From Malaya genurostris (Eukaryota > Arthropoda > Insecta > Diptera > Culicidae), in the NCBI RefSeq assembly GCF_030247185.1, contig NC_080571.1, positions 341,997,379 through 342,061,378 on the forward strand: 64,000 nt of DNA, written 5' to 3'. Positions 34,528 to 45,208 of this stretch are shown in pieces (the stretch's first letter is position 1; each line of letters starts with the position of its first letter). The position numbers and the translations under genes are program-made. A model generated the notes under the pieces. It worked only from the letters and a program-made list of their open reading frames with translations, made no database searches and was not told the DNA's origin.

Positions 34528-35836
34528 CTCCTACTGTTGCTCTAGAGGCGCTATTGTGCATTAAACCACTACATGTGTTCCTAAAACAAGAAGCATTATC
34601 TTGTGCATACCGTCTTAAGGTTACAGGGCTTTGGAACAGAAACTTTTTAGATTATGTTACTAGCCACACTCGCTTGTGGTCTCAAATAATTACGTGGGAT
34701 GGGTATTTACTTGTTCCTAGTGACCTAACTCTCACATGCAGTTTTCCTTTCAAAACATTCAATGTGAGCTATCCTCTTCGTGAGGAATGGTTGTCTGGTT
34801 GTCTGGAACGACAACTTGATGAACACATAGTTTGTTATACGGACGGTTCTCTGTTAAATGGTCGTGCTGGTGTCTACTGTCGTGAAATGAGGCTGGAACT
34901 GTCTCATTCACTTGGTAGATACTGTACTGTGTTCCAAGCAGAAATCTACGCGATTCTGTGTGGAATACAATCAGCGCTTCAGCAGAGAATCTGTGGTAAA
35001 CGAATTTATTTTTGTTCCGACAGTCAGGCAGCTTTAAAAGCACTCAGTTCGAATGATTCACGGTCGAATCTAGTGATCGCATGTCGAACTCAAATTGAAG
35101 ACCTCAGCATTTCAAATACTGTTTACTTCTTATGGGTACCCGGCCATTTTGGTATTACTGGAAATGAATGGGCTGATGAGTTGCCCAGAGCTGGTGCAAC
35201 GAATGATTTCGTTGGTCCTGAACCAGCTTAAAGCACAAGATTCGTTCTTGGGCTGCATCCAAACATGCCAGCTACTGGCGCAGCTTGCAAACTTGCGCTC
35301 AGACAAAAGCATTTCTACCAGATTTAAATCTGAAAATGTCAAAGTTTCTTCTGCATTTTTCCCATCATCATTGCAGTATTCTGATCAGAGCTCTGATTGG
35401 ACATTGCAAACTGAATTATCCCATGGCTACTATTCAACGTGCTGAGTGTTATTCGTGTGATTTGTGTGAATGCGATTATGGTACTTCATATCATCTGATA
35501 TGTAACTGTCCCGCATTGACGCAGCTACGTATCCGGGTTTTTGGTTCTCCATACATGGTTGAGTCTGTGTATGAGGAGCTACAATTAAAGGACCATCGTT
35601 TTTTTTCGTCAGATTTCTCGAAAATTAAACAAATTCTTTCGACTTTATTACAGAACCGAAACAGAATTAGAGATTTGAATAATTCTCGGATCCGATGTTT
35701 TTTTCAACTCAGTTGGATTGGTGCCACAAGGAAGCCACTATCAACGGCTGATGATTGTAATGTTTGTCAACGACTATTTCAACTAAACCTGCTGTTCAAA
35801 GACTTTTCAACAGTCGGAAAAATTCCCATAACGTGA
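34528..35836 (+). pseudogene. Loa/I-type ORF2 3' part: RNase H and zinc motif
   Basis: The frame runs from just after the A-run at 34521-34527 (TPTVALEALL, the usual post-RT segment) to 35231. RNase H residues are visible: Asp in YTDGSLL (near 34840), Glu in FQAEIYAIL (34937), Asp in CSDSQAALKAL (35020), and the WVPGHFGITGNEWADEL block (35137). After a frameshift between about 35230 and 35290 the protein continues in another frame to 35836, with CDLCECDYGTSYHLICNCP (near 35458), a C-x2-C...H...C zinc motif that is standard at the C terminus of this group. RT and endonuclease are absent. It cannot transpose alone. Confidence 0.85.
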
Positions 35837-35929
35837 TTTCAATCATATTCTGTAAGCTAATTGGAATACGTAACGAATCCGATGGCAAAGCATTTCGAAT
35901 CGATCCTAACTAAATAAACGATGTTTTTC

Positions 35930-38900
35930 GTAAAACATTCGATTCCATTTTCGACAACAGTTCAAGTGTGCATCAATTTATCATGGTCGCAATTTTGATT
36001 CGCTCCATTGGTGTCGACTAACTTTTGCTACGAAAACGATAATGGTCATGAGAAATGAGCTTAAATTGAATAAATTTGAACAGAATATATTCGGTTTTTG
36101 CCCAGCCTTTCGCCGGATGCTTACGAAACATCCAACTTGCAAACGCGCAAAAGGTGCGCCCAGAAAAACATCCACATGTGAGATGTACTTGTGTCCTGTG
36201 CCTTAAAAGTGGGTAGTAGATAGTCCCCAAAGAAAGCCATACATCAATATGCGGATGTCGGTCCGGGCAACTACAAGAAAGGAACCGAAAAAAAAATCGT
36301 TTGGTGGGTGATTTCGGCGCTTGGCGCGTCTTATGTGCTTATTATTCGGTACTATTTACCATTATTTTTCTCGTCCACTGCCAAAAACCGTCCACCCGGG
36401 GGATGTTTGCACTTCTTGGCAAAGTACGACGGTTAAAATGGTAAATAGTCTCCGTTTTCTTCGCCATGCAAGTGAAAACCAACCGTTTTTCACTTGAACC
36501 CACATGTACCGATAGGCGGCACACAAAGACACATCACGATTTCCCGGCTCGTTCGCCTTCCATGCGCCGCCACCACCTTCCCGAACCGACCGAAGGAGAT
36601 CTATCGAACAGATATATCTTTCTTTTCAGTATTACTTTATTTTTTAACAAACAACCCCTATTTCCTGACCCGAACCGAAAGTCCTGCTGCTGCCTCGTCT
36701 TATCAGATCCTCTCTGCCTGGAACCCAAAAGTTATTCTTCTTCTGCTACTTCTGCTACTACCCTTCCTATCGTCCTATCGACAATACATTAAACATCGTC
36801 ATGTGTTACAGTGTGTGACACCTCTCCCCCCGTAAAACCACCCATCATGAAGAAGAAGAAAAAGAAAGAAAAAAAAAACGACGAGAGAAACACCACGTGA
36901 AAGTTCGATTCTTATATAAACCTTCTTCACAACTGCTAAGAAACGAGAGCTCCCTCCATTCCTCTCGGTACCCGTGGTACCCGTCCCCTTAGTCTGGTTT
37001 TGCTCCTAGGATGGACTGACCACTTCACCCCACCGTTTTCCAAACGATCGGCGTGGGAGAGTCAACCGACCGGGGTGAAAGGTGAGGGTTTAGAAGGTAG
37101 AGCGGGTGTGGGAAAAGCGAAGATAAAGCATTATTTCGGGTCCAACGTTCTCTCACTTTCTTATTGAACGGAGCCAGCTCCAGCTCGGTGTGTACGTGCC
37201 CGTTCCGTTCCGTTCCTTTCCGTTCGTGTACTTTTACTCGCATTCCGCATTTTCGGACACACACAGCACAACCCCAACATCCCCCCCCCCCTTCCATTCT
37301 CGTTACGGCCAAAGCGGGCTGGGTGTGGTGTAAATACATACAATCCTTCTTCTTCAACTGTGTCCGAATGTGTGCTTATATGCGCTAAGATTCTCGACTG
37401 TCAGGTCTCTTTTCGGGGTTTGGGCTCTTCTTTGCTTTGCTGGTGCACGGCGGCGAGGCAAGGAAAATCCACCGGGGTGGGGAGGGTAGTAGGGATTGCA
37501 TGAAAATAATGGAAGTAACCGACCAGTGTTCCAACCAACGGTCCGAATGGCGATAAACGTGTGTACATACCGGAATGAAGCGGGTTGTTTTTACCCCCAC
37601 CCCCACATAACGGTTAGGAGTGAGAGTTACGCTAAGGAATGAACCACAGTAGGCCAATGGACTGTACGATGGAATTCGTAGGCTAAATAGAGCGATTTAG
37701 ATTGAGGTAGTGGAACTACATGGGATCAATAGTTCAAACTTTACTAATCCGAAAACATTGAATTTTCCCCGAAACTTTTTTTTTAATGTTAAATAAAAAG
37801 TATTTTTCTTCGACCGAGCGGACATGCAAGATGGATAATGTGAACTTTTTTTTCTTTGCACCCCACCCGCATCGAGGCTTCGCTTTTATTTTTATTGTTT
37901 CGCCGTTGTTGTTGTTGCTTTTAGGCTAGCTCGATTCGGTTATCAGAGAAGGAAATCCTGCGCCTCGTTTCCCTCCGTTTCTAACCACCGGTTAGCGGGT
38001 AGGACGACCGAGGACGTACGGGTTCCGACGAAAAAAAAAAGGATGCGTGTCCGTGTTTACCAAGATCTCTTCCCTTCACACAAAAGTAAGAAGTATTGCA
38101 CACATATAGCGGGCCGTCTTTCGGTGGCGGTGGAGAGAGGAGGATCTCGTATATATCATTCTTCTGTACGCTTTTCTTATAATCGGACATGAACACAATT
38201 ACTCTCTGTCGTTTCTTGCCATTATCCTTAAACTTGCGTCCTTTTCGTCGACCAACGAGGAGAGGAGAGACGTGAGTCCAACCCATTCCACGCCGTTCTT
38301 CGGCCGGGCGGGAAAGTACATTCGACCGAAAGTGCTGGCTTCTTCATGTATGTATTTGTGAGGACAGAATTTTCGATTTTTCACCGGACAAAAACACATT
38401 AGACTAGAGTCGCCACTGCTTCGGTATCTGATGTGAGGTTTTTCAATTTCTTCGCCTACTTTTTTTTATGTCGTTTTCTACTGGTTTTTAAATCGAAGTA
38501 CCTTCAATGTTCCGGAAGAGACATTACGCAACTAACTCCGTATACCATCGGCATCCAAGTTTGCCAATATTCGGCGACGGCGGATGGCAGTAGGCCGGTA
38601 GAAAATCGAAGGAAAAATATTATCATTCGTGTTCTTCATGCGTAGCACCCTTCGGCTGAAGCTCAACAACAACGACGGAAAAAATGGAGATTGTCTTTGA
38701 TGTTGTTGTTGTTGTTGTTCTAGTTGCCCGACATTGCCTTTTGGTGTGGCACCGAAGGTGGCGAAAAACAATACGATATAGCCAATATAGCGATTTATGG
38801 CTAGATATCCTGACCCATCCCTTGCTTCGTCCGATCCGACATGTGCGTATTTGCTGCTAGCTGACACGGACGGGATAGGAGTGGTGACCAAGAAAAGATA

Positions 38901-39250
38901 TCTCTCGGTCTGTTACACCTCCCCTCCCCCCCGCACACAAGTGGGCAGTGTATCGTACTTACATAGAAATACGAAACGAACGACCAACGGAGCAACAAAA
39001 AAAAGATATCGCTCCATAAGCCGTGAAGTAATCAATACAATTGTCTTTTTTCAACCGTGGGCTGTTGGTTTCCAGATGGTTGAAGCGATAGGCAGTGAGA
39101 TGTGTGAGATTTTCTTCCGATGGCCGGGTTGCCAGCGATTTTACGTCTCAGAAAGTCGAGTTAGTGAACTGGACTTCAGTTGTATTGGACAGTTTCGATC
39201 ACGAGGCTGCAAGAGTCATATTTTATACGGTACGGTAAAATTATAAAAAA
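35930..39250. other. Unique non-coding block 5
   Basis: About 3.3 kb of unique, GC-richer DNA with a C-run (37281), purine runs (36845) and a TTG microsatellite (38700). Open frames of 100-150 codons on both strands, such as 38797-39246 and 36466-36835, carry no domain and overlap each other. No exon is supported. Confidence 0.5.
38700..38719. repeat. (GTT)n microsatellite
   Basis: Six to seven GTT units. Confidence 0.9.
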
Positions 39251-39354
39251 ATTTTTTCATCACTTGAATCTTAAAGAATTAAATACGACCCCATCTCGTG
39301 AACGGATGATGCAAGGGGGTATGAGAAATGGGTATGAAACCGTCCACAATTGAA

Positions 39355-39620
39355 TCGTTAGAAGCTAGCGATTGATAAGGAACGTACAGAATTGACCAAC
39401 AGAAGAGGTGGCGTGTTCCGTCATGACAACGCCAGGCCACACAGAACTATGGCGAATCGTTAAAAAATATAGGATAAAAAAAAGATTTTATGCAACCACC
39501 ATCATAGCTCCAAATAATTACAGTATATTTTTTGTTTTGAACAACTTTTTTCGTGAGAAGAAATTGGTATCAAGAGAAGACTACGAATATCTTTTAGCAC
39601 AGAGTGACCTCAAGTAGTTA
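39355..39620 (+). pseudogene. mariner relic (C-terminal half)
   Basis: Fragment of a mariner transposase of the SETMAR-like type. The plus strand reads AIDKERTELTNRRG (39369), then HDNARPHRTMANR around the second catalytic Asp (39421), then, after a deletion, APNNYSIFFVLNNFFREKKL VSREDYEYLLAQ (39505-39603), corresponding to the segment after the third Asp, whose SPD motif is lost. At least two frame changes. Not functional. Confidence 0.72.
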
Positions 39621-39639
39621 TCCTTAAAAAGGTAACAAA

Positions 39640-39999
39640 TTATAAAACCTAATGATGCATATTTCATTCAAATCGAGCAATCCGAGACATGGTGAATACA
39701 GGTTTAAAGTTAACGCTAAAAGAATGTTTTTGTACTGAAAAGTACATGGATTTAATCACTCACTGCAAGAGAGTACTCCACACGCAATCACCAGTTTAAT
39801 GAACTTTCTGTATCTCACCCTTTTAATATGTATGATTTTCATATTCCGAGACTCAAAATAGAACTGTTCATCGAATCGAACAATTATCTTGAAATTGTTT
39901 TAAAATTGATTCCAAATAAAGGAAAATGAAATATATTTCATTTCAAATCCATTTTGTTGACTCAAAATTGAACATTTAATTTTCTTTGCAAATAGAAAC
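39640..39999. other. AT-rich spacer
   Basis: About 360 bp with no recognised feature. Confidence 0.4.
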
Positions 40000-40375
40000 A
40001 ACGTTCGACGAAACGACGTTTGACGAAACGACGTTCGACGAAACGACGTTTGACGAAACGACGTTCGACGAAACGACGTTTGACGAAACGACGTTCGACG
40101 AAACGACGTTTGACGAAACGACGTTCGACGAAACGACGTTTGGCGAAACGACGTTCGACGAAACGACGTTCGACGAAACGACGTTCGACGAAACGACGTT
40201 CGACGAAACGACGTTCGACGGAACGACGCTCGACGAAACGACGTTTGACGAAACGACGTTTGACGAAACGACGTTTGACGAAACGACGTTTGACGAAACG
40301 ACATTCGACGAAATGGCGTTCGACGAAACGACGTTCGACGAAACGACGTTCGACTAGACGACGTTCGAAGAAACG
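40000..40375. repeat. 15-bp minisatellite, about 25 units
   Basis: Unit CGAAACGACGTTYGA. In the first third TTC and TTT versions alternate strictly, making a 30-bp higher-order unit; later units run in blocks of one type. Because 15 is a multiple of three and the unit has no stop in any frame, all six frames are open here, which produces spurious open frames up to 225 codons. The flank from 40376 to 40475 is a decayed version of the same motif. A related array lies at 57.4-57.8 kb. Confidence 0.93.
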
Positions 40376-40474
40376 GTTTTCGGCAAAAAAAATGTTTTTG
40401 ATGGCTTTAGGAGAAATTACTGTTGACTTTTGGTGAAACGGGTACCGATGAAATGACTTTCGGTGAAACGGTTT

Positions 40475-40662
40475 TCGATCTGCTTCCAGTCTGAACTTGT
40501 ATAGAGTTTCGAATTGCTTTCTGAGTTGTGGTTGATCACATCCCAAGTAATTCAATTGCCTGAACGATTCTTCTAGGTTGAAGGAACTTGTAGGAATTTT
40601 TTTTTCACTAGTTAACATTTCTACTTTTTCGTTCTCCAATATTTTTCCAAACTGTTTTTCGT
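40475..40662 (-). pseudogene. Unrecognised coding relic (QLNYLGCD motif)
   Basis: Minus-strand open frame of about 63 codons from YDEKQFGKILENEK through FNLEESFRQLNYLGCDQPQL to KFRLEADRKP, where it runs into the 15-bp repeat. The composition is charged and amphipathic, unlike the random frames around it. A similar peptide (QLNYSGCD) is found at 56998-57102 beside the other 15-bp-period array, with roughly half of about 28 residues identical. The family is not recognised; a piece of an unknown transposable element is the simplest guess. Start is not defined because there is a stop just upstream at about 40680. Confidence 0.45.
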
Positions 40663-40669
40663 CGTAGCA

Positions 40670-41120
40670 ATTATCGCTTCAAAATTGTGAAATGTTAAGA
40701 TTAATTTGACATCTGTTGAAGCAGAAGGTCAAATTTCACAAAAGGAATGTGTGATACAGAGGCTTTGCTTTTATATTTGTTTGACGAACAAATGAATAAA
40801 TCATGTTGTCTTTCTCATTGGCAAAGCAAAATTACCTTGAAATCAATTATCAAGCTGTTCAGTTTTTACGATGAATGGGATTCAATTCGTTTTGTTTTTT
40901 TTTTTAAACAGAAAATTAACTTTGACGCGAAAAAAGTGAATGAAATTCAGTTGAACGAATCTAATAGTTCAGTGTTCAATCAATTCAAATAGTAGCGTGA
41001 AGCTGAATTTAAGTATGCTTATAATGAAATAGAACTAAAATTCAAAAAAAATTCTCAGAGACCGCATAACCTATTCTATTCTATTCTATTCAACTCAAAT
41101 TCAGGCAACAGGGACAAAAA
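40670..41120. other. AT-rich flank of the TIR element
   Basis: Contains an ATTCT pentamer run (41071-41091). A ~48 bp segment at 40943-40990 (GAAATTCAGTTGAACGAATC to CAATCAATTCAA) recurs in diverged form at about 44448-44497, beyond the other end of the TIR element. No exon. Confidence 0.45.
41071..41091. repeat. (ATTCT)n microsatellite
   Basis: Four pentamer units. Confidence 0.9.
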
Positions 41121-41199
41121 ACTCAAAACCTGTTTGAACCCACCTAGTGGTGTAATGATGCCTTTCTCATATTACTCATACCATAAATATTACTGTGGA

Positions 41200-43010
41200 G
41201 TTCTAAAAATAACTGTTCATTGAATAGAAATAGTCTACGAATCAAAACACTCTATAGTTCTGGAACTGGAAGGAACGAATCCACAACGAATTTAGGGACT
41301 CTGTATGAAACTGTAAGACTTTTCCTTTGAATCTATAAATTTGTGAAAATCGATTTGGCCATCTTGAAGAAAATTAAGTTATGGCAGTTTTTGACCACAA
41401 TTTTCAATACTTCCGAAACCTAACTTTGAAAGGATCGGAACAGCCAAAATTGGTTCGTATCACCAGCCAAAAATATGACCTACAAAATGGAACAGTTTTG
41501 AACCTAATTGAAAAGAAATTTTCCATCTTTTGTTTCGTCGCTTTGGGTAGCGGTATAAAAATTTTAACGCCTAATTCAGGAATTTTATTTGTCATTATAA
41601 GACCTTCTTATTTAAACTTAAGTTCACCAAAAATCGGCCAATCCATCTTTGAGAAAATAGTCTGAGTTTCATTTTGGAGTACTCGAACACTATTTTCGAT
41701 GATTCCGGAATCGGAAATCGGAAACCAGGAGAGCTGGAATTAGTTTTATAGACCGTCTACTAACAATGACTAATGGTTGGAATAGTTTCGAGTCCAGTTT
41801 AATTTTTTTTCACGTTTTTGTCTTCGCCGCCTAAAGTGACGCTATACATTTTTTATTATTCTTCACCACGTAATTCCGGAACCGAAAGTCGTATTCCGAT
41901 GAAATCCAAGAGTTTTGTATGGGATCATAAGACCACGCTATATTTGAGAAAAGTGAGTAAGTAATCAGCTTAGGTGTTGGTTTTCGTTTTCTTTATACCT
42001 TATACGAAATTAAACAGAGCCTGCTGTGTGCATTGTATGTAAAGGCGAGTTATGTTTTCTCCTCCCGTGCCAGTTCGTACCGGTGCGTACTGGTTTTGTA
42101 TCGTCATTTTATATGGCGGTTTTAAAAATTTGACACTCATCGCCCTGTAATTGCCGAACCGGTAGCCAGATCCGAATAAAATTTCATAAGAGCTTTTGAG
42201 ACAATGTGAGCTTCAATTAAAATCAGGGTTAGTAAAAATCGATTCAAGCATCATTTAAAAATCGAAGTGATTTTTACTTTTGGAATTTTTCTTCACTACC
42301 TTCTGTGCTTCCGGAACAGGAAATGGAGAACTATTAGTGCCGAATCAAGTTTACGTGTCACAAATCAATGAGTTCTGCAAACCAGAAGAATTTATCAGTC
42401 TGTTTTATGGGATTTGTACTTGTTTTTGACATCGTTTGTGAAAAAATACCCATTTATCGCACTCTAATTCCGAAACCGGAAGTCGAATCCAGATAAAATT
42501 TTCGATAAATTTTCAGGAAACTATAATACCTTTCATTTGAATCTTAGATTTTGAAAATCGATTGAGTCGTTTCAGAGCGAATTGAATCCATACCTTTTCT
42601 GTAATTTTCACATATTACCATGTAACTCCGGAACCGGAAGTTGGATCCGAATGAAATTCAATAGCAGGCTATGGGACCAGAAGATTTTTTATTTGCATCT
42701 TAGTTTGTAAAAATCGGTTAAGAAATTTCCGAGAAAATTCAGTGCGCATTTTCTCATATTACCTTGTAATTCCGCAATCGGAAGTCGGATGGGGAAAAAA
42801 ATTCAATAGCAAACTATGGGACCATAAGGCCTTTCGTTTGAATCTTAGTTTGTGAAAATCGGTTCAGCCATCTCTGAGAAAATTGAGTGAAAATTTTTAA
42901 CATTTTTTTTTGTTGCATATTACCCTGTAATTCCGGAACCGGAAGTCGGATTGGGATAAAATTAAACTGAGTCGAATGCTATATGCCACTCGGCCCTCAC
43001 GATTTGTCAC
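41200..43010 (+). repeat. ~160 bp tandem repeat block, plus orientation
   Basis: The landmark CCGGAACCGGAAGTCGGAT recurs near 41879, 42155, 42472, 42628, 42771 and 42935, giving units of 143-164 bp in the better part. Each unit also has GACCATAAGGCCTTTC, GAATCTTAGTTTGTGAAAAT, CGGTTCAGCCATCTCTGAGA. The last units (42.6-43.0 kb) are the most alike; those before 42.1 kb are strongly decayed. It is broken at 43021 by the DD37E insertion. Confidence 0.88.
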
Positions 43011-43022
43011 AGTGATTGCATA

Positions 43023-44229
43023 AAGACTGTCCCAGAAAGTATGGACGCACCCAAAAACCGCTGCCATTTCGCAATGGTTCAGAATCTGTCAATTTTTATG
43101 GCTGCGTCATGTTGTTTACACTCTTCTCTAACCACTTGTGCAGTTGTTTATTCGTTTTCATTAGTTTGTTTCGAAATGCGTGGACTTTCAGCAGAACAAC
43201 GTCGAAAAATTGTGTACAAATGGTGCACAGAACGCGGACTGTCACTGAGAAAGATAGCAAAAATGGAAGGAGTAAGTGAAAAAGCCGTGCGAAATGCAAT
43301 CAGGAAGCTCGATGAGGATAACATCTTTGAGGATAAACCGAAAACGGGGCGAAAAAAAGGTCCTGCTAACTCTCAGTTGGATACACGTATACTGAAGGCG
43401 TTCGAGCAAAAGAAGGAGGTTTCAGTTTGGGATGTAACCAAAAAAGTGGGCACTTCGAAGTCAAATGTTCTTCGTGCTAAAGAACGTTTGAATCTTCGAA
43501 CCTATAAGAAGCAGAAACAACCAAAACGTAGTCCGAAGCAAGAAGCATCGATCAGGCCGAGGGTTCTGTAAAAAAAGCTGTACAATACGATTCTTGCTGG
43601 AAATTTGAACTGCATAAACATAAAGTGTTAAACCAGTCCGAGACATCGATTAAAGTCGAAAAATTTGGTAAAAAAAGCTATGGTCTGGCAAGCAATTTGT
43701 AGCTGCGGTAAGATTTCGAAACCTTTCATCACCACTGCTTCAATGAACAGCGAAATATACATCAAGGAATGTTTACAAAAACGACTTCTACCCATGATTC
43801 GAAGCCACAAGGATCCTGTTGTCTTCTGGCCAGATCTTGCTTCTTGTCACTACTCGAAATCAACGGTAGAATGGTATACTACCAAAAATGTCACTTTCGT
43901 CCCAAAAGACATAAATCCACCAAATTGGCCACAACTTCGACCAATTGAGGAATTTTGGGCATTAACGAAGGCACATGTCTCGGCAGCCGAAACCATTCAA
44001 CAATTCGAAAAAGATTGGAAAAAAGTGTCAAAACTTTTCGCCAAGAAGTCTGTACGGAATTTAATGAGGAACGTTCGCAAGAAGGTGCGCCAGCTAGTCT
44101 ACAATGGCTAAGTACCAAATGTTGAGAATAAAATTCTGTTGTTGTAGTCTAATATTATCAGTATATCGAATGAAATTTGAATTATTTACAGCGAAATCAA
44201 AGTGCGTCCATACTTTCTGGGACAGTCTT
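43023..44229 (+). mobile_element. DD37E Tc1/mariner element, second copy
   Basis: A 1.2 kb element with ends AAGACTGTCCCAGAAAGTAT GGACGCAC on both sides in inverted orientation. The left flank is TA (43021-43022); the right flank is TG (44230-44231), one change from TA. It belongs to the same subfamily as the copy at 20.68-21.81 kb and is inserted in the ~160 bp repeat element. Confidence 0.95.
43176..44111 (+). pseudogene. DD37E transposase lacking the first catalytic Asp
   Basis: The start MRGLSAEQRR at 43176 aligns with the other copy; a longer in-frame start at 43041 is less likely because it is inside the 5' UTR. Both helix-turn-helix parts are present (IAKMEGVSEKAVRNAIRK and VGTSKSNVLRAKERLNLRTY), followed by the basic linker. 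A stop at 43569 ends the first frame. About 80 bp carrying the MDDETYVK block with the first catalytic Asp are deleted near 43622. The second frame (43665-44111) has FWPDLASCHY and RPIEEFWALT, separated by 37 residues, and the usual end RQLVYNG. It cannot cut DNA, but its DNA-binding half is complete. Confidence 0.9.
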
Positions 44230-44234
44230 TGGCC

Positions 44235-44360
44235 TTTCTATATGAGAAAGGCGAAAACGTGGAATTCCTATAATCTTGGCTCAAAACAAACTTTTTTCTT
44301 ATTCAAGATTTAAAGAAATTTTTTTTGAAGAATCCCTTAGTGATATTTATGAAAACATTA
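44235..44360. other. Inner right part of the TIR element
   Basis: Begins with the palindrome CCTTTCTATATGAGAAAGG at 44233. The rest is AT-rich with no other feature. Confidence 0.4.
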
Positions 44361-44539
44361 GCTTAATGAGAAAGGTATCATCACACTACTAAGTATATTA
44401 AAACAGGTTTTCTAATAGTAAATCTACCTGAATGTAAAGACACTGATTGAAATTCAATGAAGCCAATCAAGTAGTTCGGTGTTCATATAATTCAAGCCGC
44501 CCTGTACGAGAGGGTGGGCCACTAAAAATCCTCAATTAA

Positions 44540-44715
44540 ATTGAGGAACAGCCTCTATACGACAAAAAAGTTACAGTTTGGCGTGGTGTTTGTACTGGTA
44601 TGGTGTGTAAATGATTCTGTGATGCCCATCGTTCGTAAAAGTGTTTTGAATGGCTACTGGTTTCAACAGGACGGTGCAACATGTCATACAGCTCGACCAT
44701 TGTTCCGCGGGCGGG
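44540..44715 (+). pseudogene. Short mariner-like transposase fragment
   Basis: The plus strand reads PLYDKKVTVWRGV (44553) and then, in another frame, YWFQQDGATCHTARPLF (44658), the block around the second catalytic Asp in a group of mariner-like elements distinct from the DD37E copies. The intervening segment is shortened. No ends are seen. Confidence 0.7.
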
Positions 44716-45182
44716 TCATAATAAAATAAACTTCAGAAGAAGACTAAAATTTATAGTCGAAATGTTGGAATCTTTCTAGCAACACTCAACCGTAAATCGT
44801 TTCTTAAGCTTATTCCTTATCAAATAAACAACGGCTGAAGAAACAAGTGCGACTCGAAAGCTCCAGTGAAACCACCTGGTGGTGTTTGGAAATTAGAAAA
44901 CTTAGAAAGTAATCTTTGAAATATTGAAGATTAGAATTGAACGGAACGATAGATAACAAGATCAGGGACGGTTGCCACCACAGTCAGTCAGTCAGTTGGG
45001 TGCCATTTTTCAGCTCCCATCCCAGAAGCAGCAGTAGCAACAGCACTAGTGCACTAATCGCACATTATTGAACGCCGGAGAAAAGACGAAACATTATTTA
45101 TTAAGACTACACGGTGACTGTCTGGCACCATTTTAATTACGTAGGGACTTCGTTTCGTTTTCGCTGTCTTGACGTCGCTGCA

Positions 45183-45208
45183 CGTCGTCGTAGTCGTCGT
45201 CGTCGTCA
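45183..45208. repeat. (CGT)n microsatellite, imperfect
   Basis: About eight CGT units with one TAG interruption. Confidence 0.9.

Larger units (their letters stand above)
33280..35920 (+). mobile_element. Internally deleted Loa/I-type retrotransposon
   Basis: A non-LTR retrotransposon that retains the gag-like ORF1 and the 3' part of ORF2 (RNase H and C-terminal zinc motif) but has lost the endonuclease and reverse transcriptase. ORF1 ends at 34478 and the ORF2 remainder begins only about 50 bp later, so about 2 kb is missing. An AATAAA lies near 35911. The exact ends are not sharply defined and no target duplication was seen. Loa-clade elements are established in mosquitoes; the clade call rests on the RNase H plus zinc-motif layout. 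Confidence 0.8.
41125..44412. mobile_element. TIR-bounded element built of ~160 bp repeats
   Basis: The left end (41125-41172) reads AAAACCTGTTTGAACCCACC, TAGTGGTGTAATGATG, CCTTTCTCAT. The right end (44363-44412), in reverse complement, reads AAAACCTGTTTTAATATACT, TAGTAGTGTGATGATA, CCTTTCTCAT. The ends therefore form about 48 bp inverted repeats, roughly 80% alike. Inside are about ten tandem ~160 bp units and a nested DD37E element (43023-44229); without the insert the element is about 2.1 kb. No transposase of its own is visible, so it is non-autonomous. No clear target duplication was found. One comparable end occurs at 55480-55520. Confidence 0.65.

Noticed and set aside
39962..40639. A 225-codon minus-strand frame and other long frames over the 15-bp array
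   Set aside because: The array is open in all six frames because its period is a multiple of three and its unit lacks stops. Only the part beyond the array (40475-40662) has coding character, and it is reported separately.
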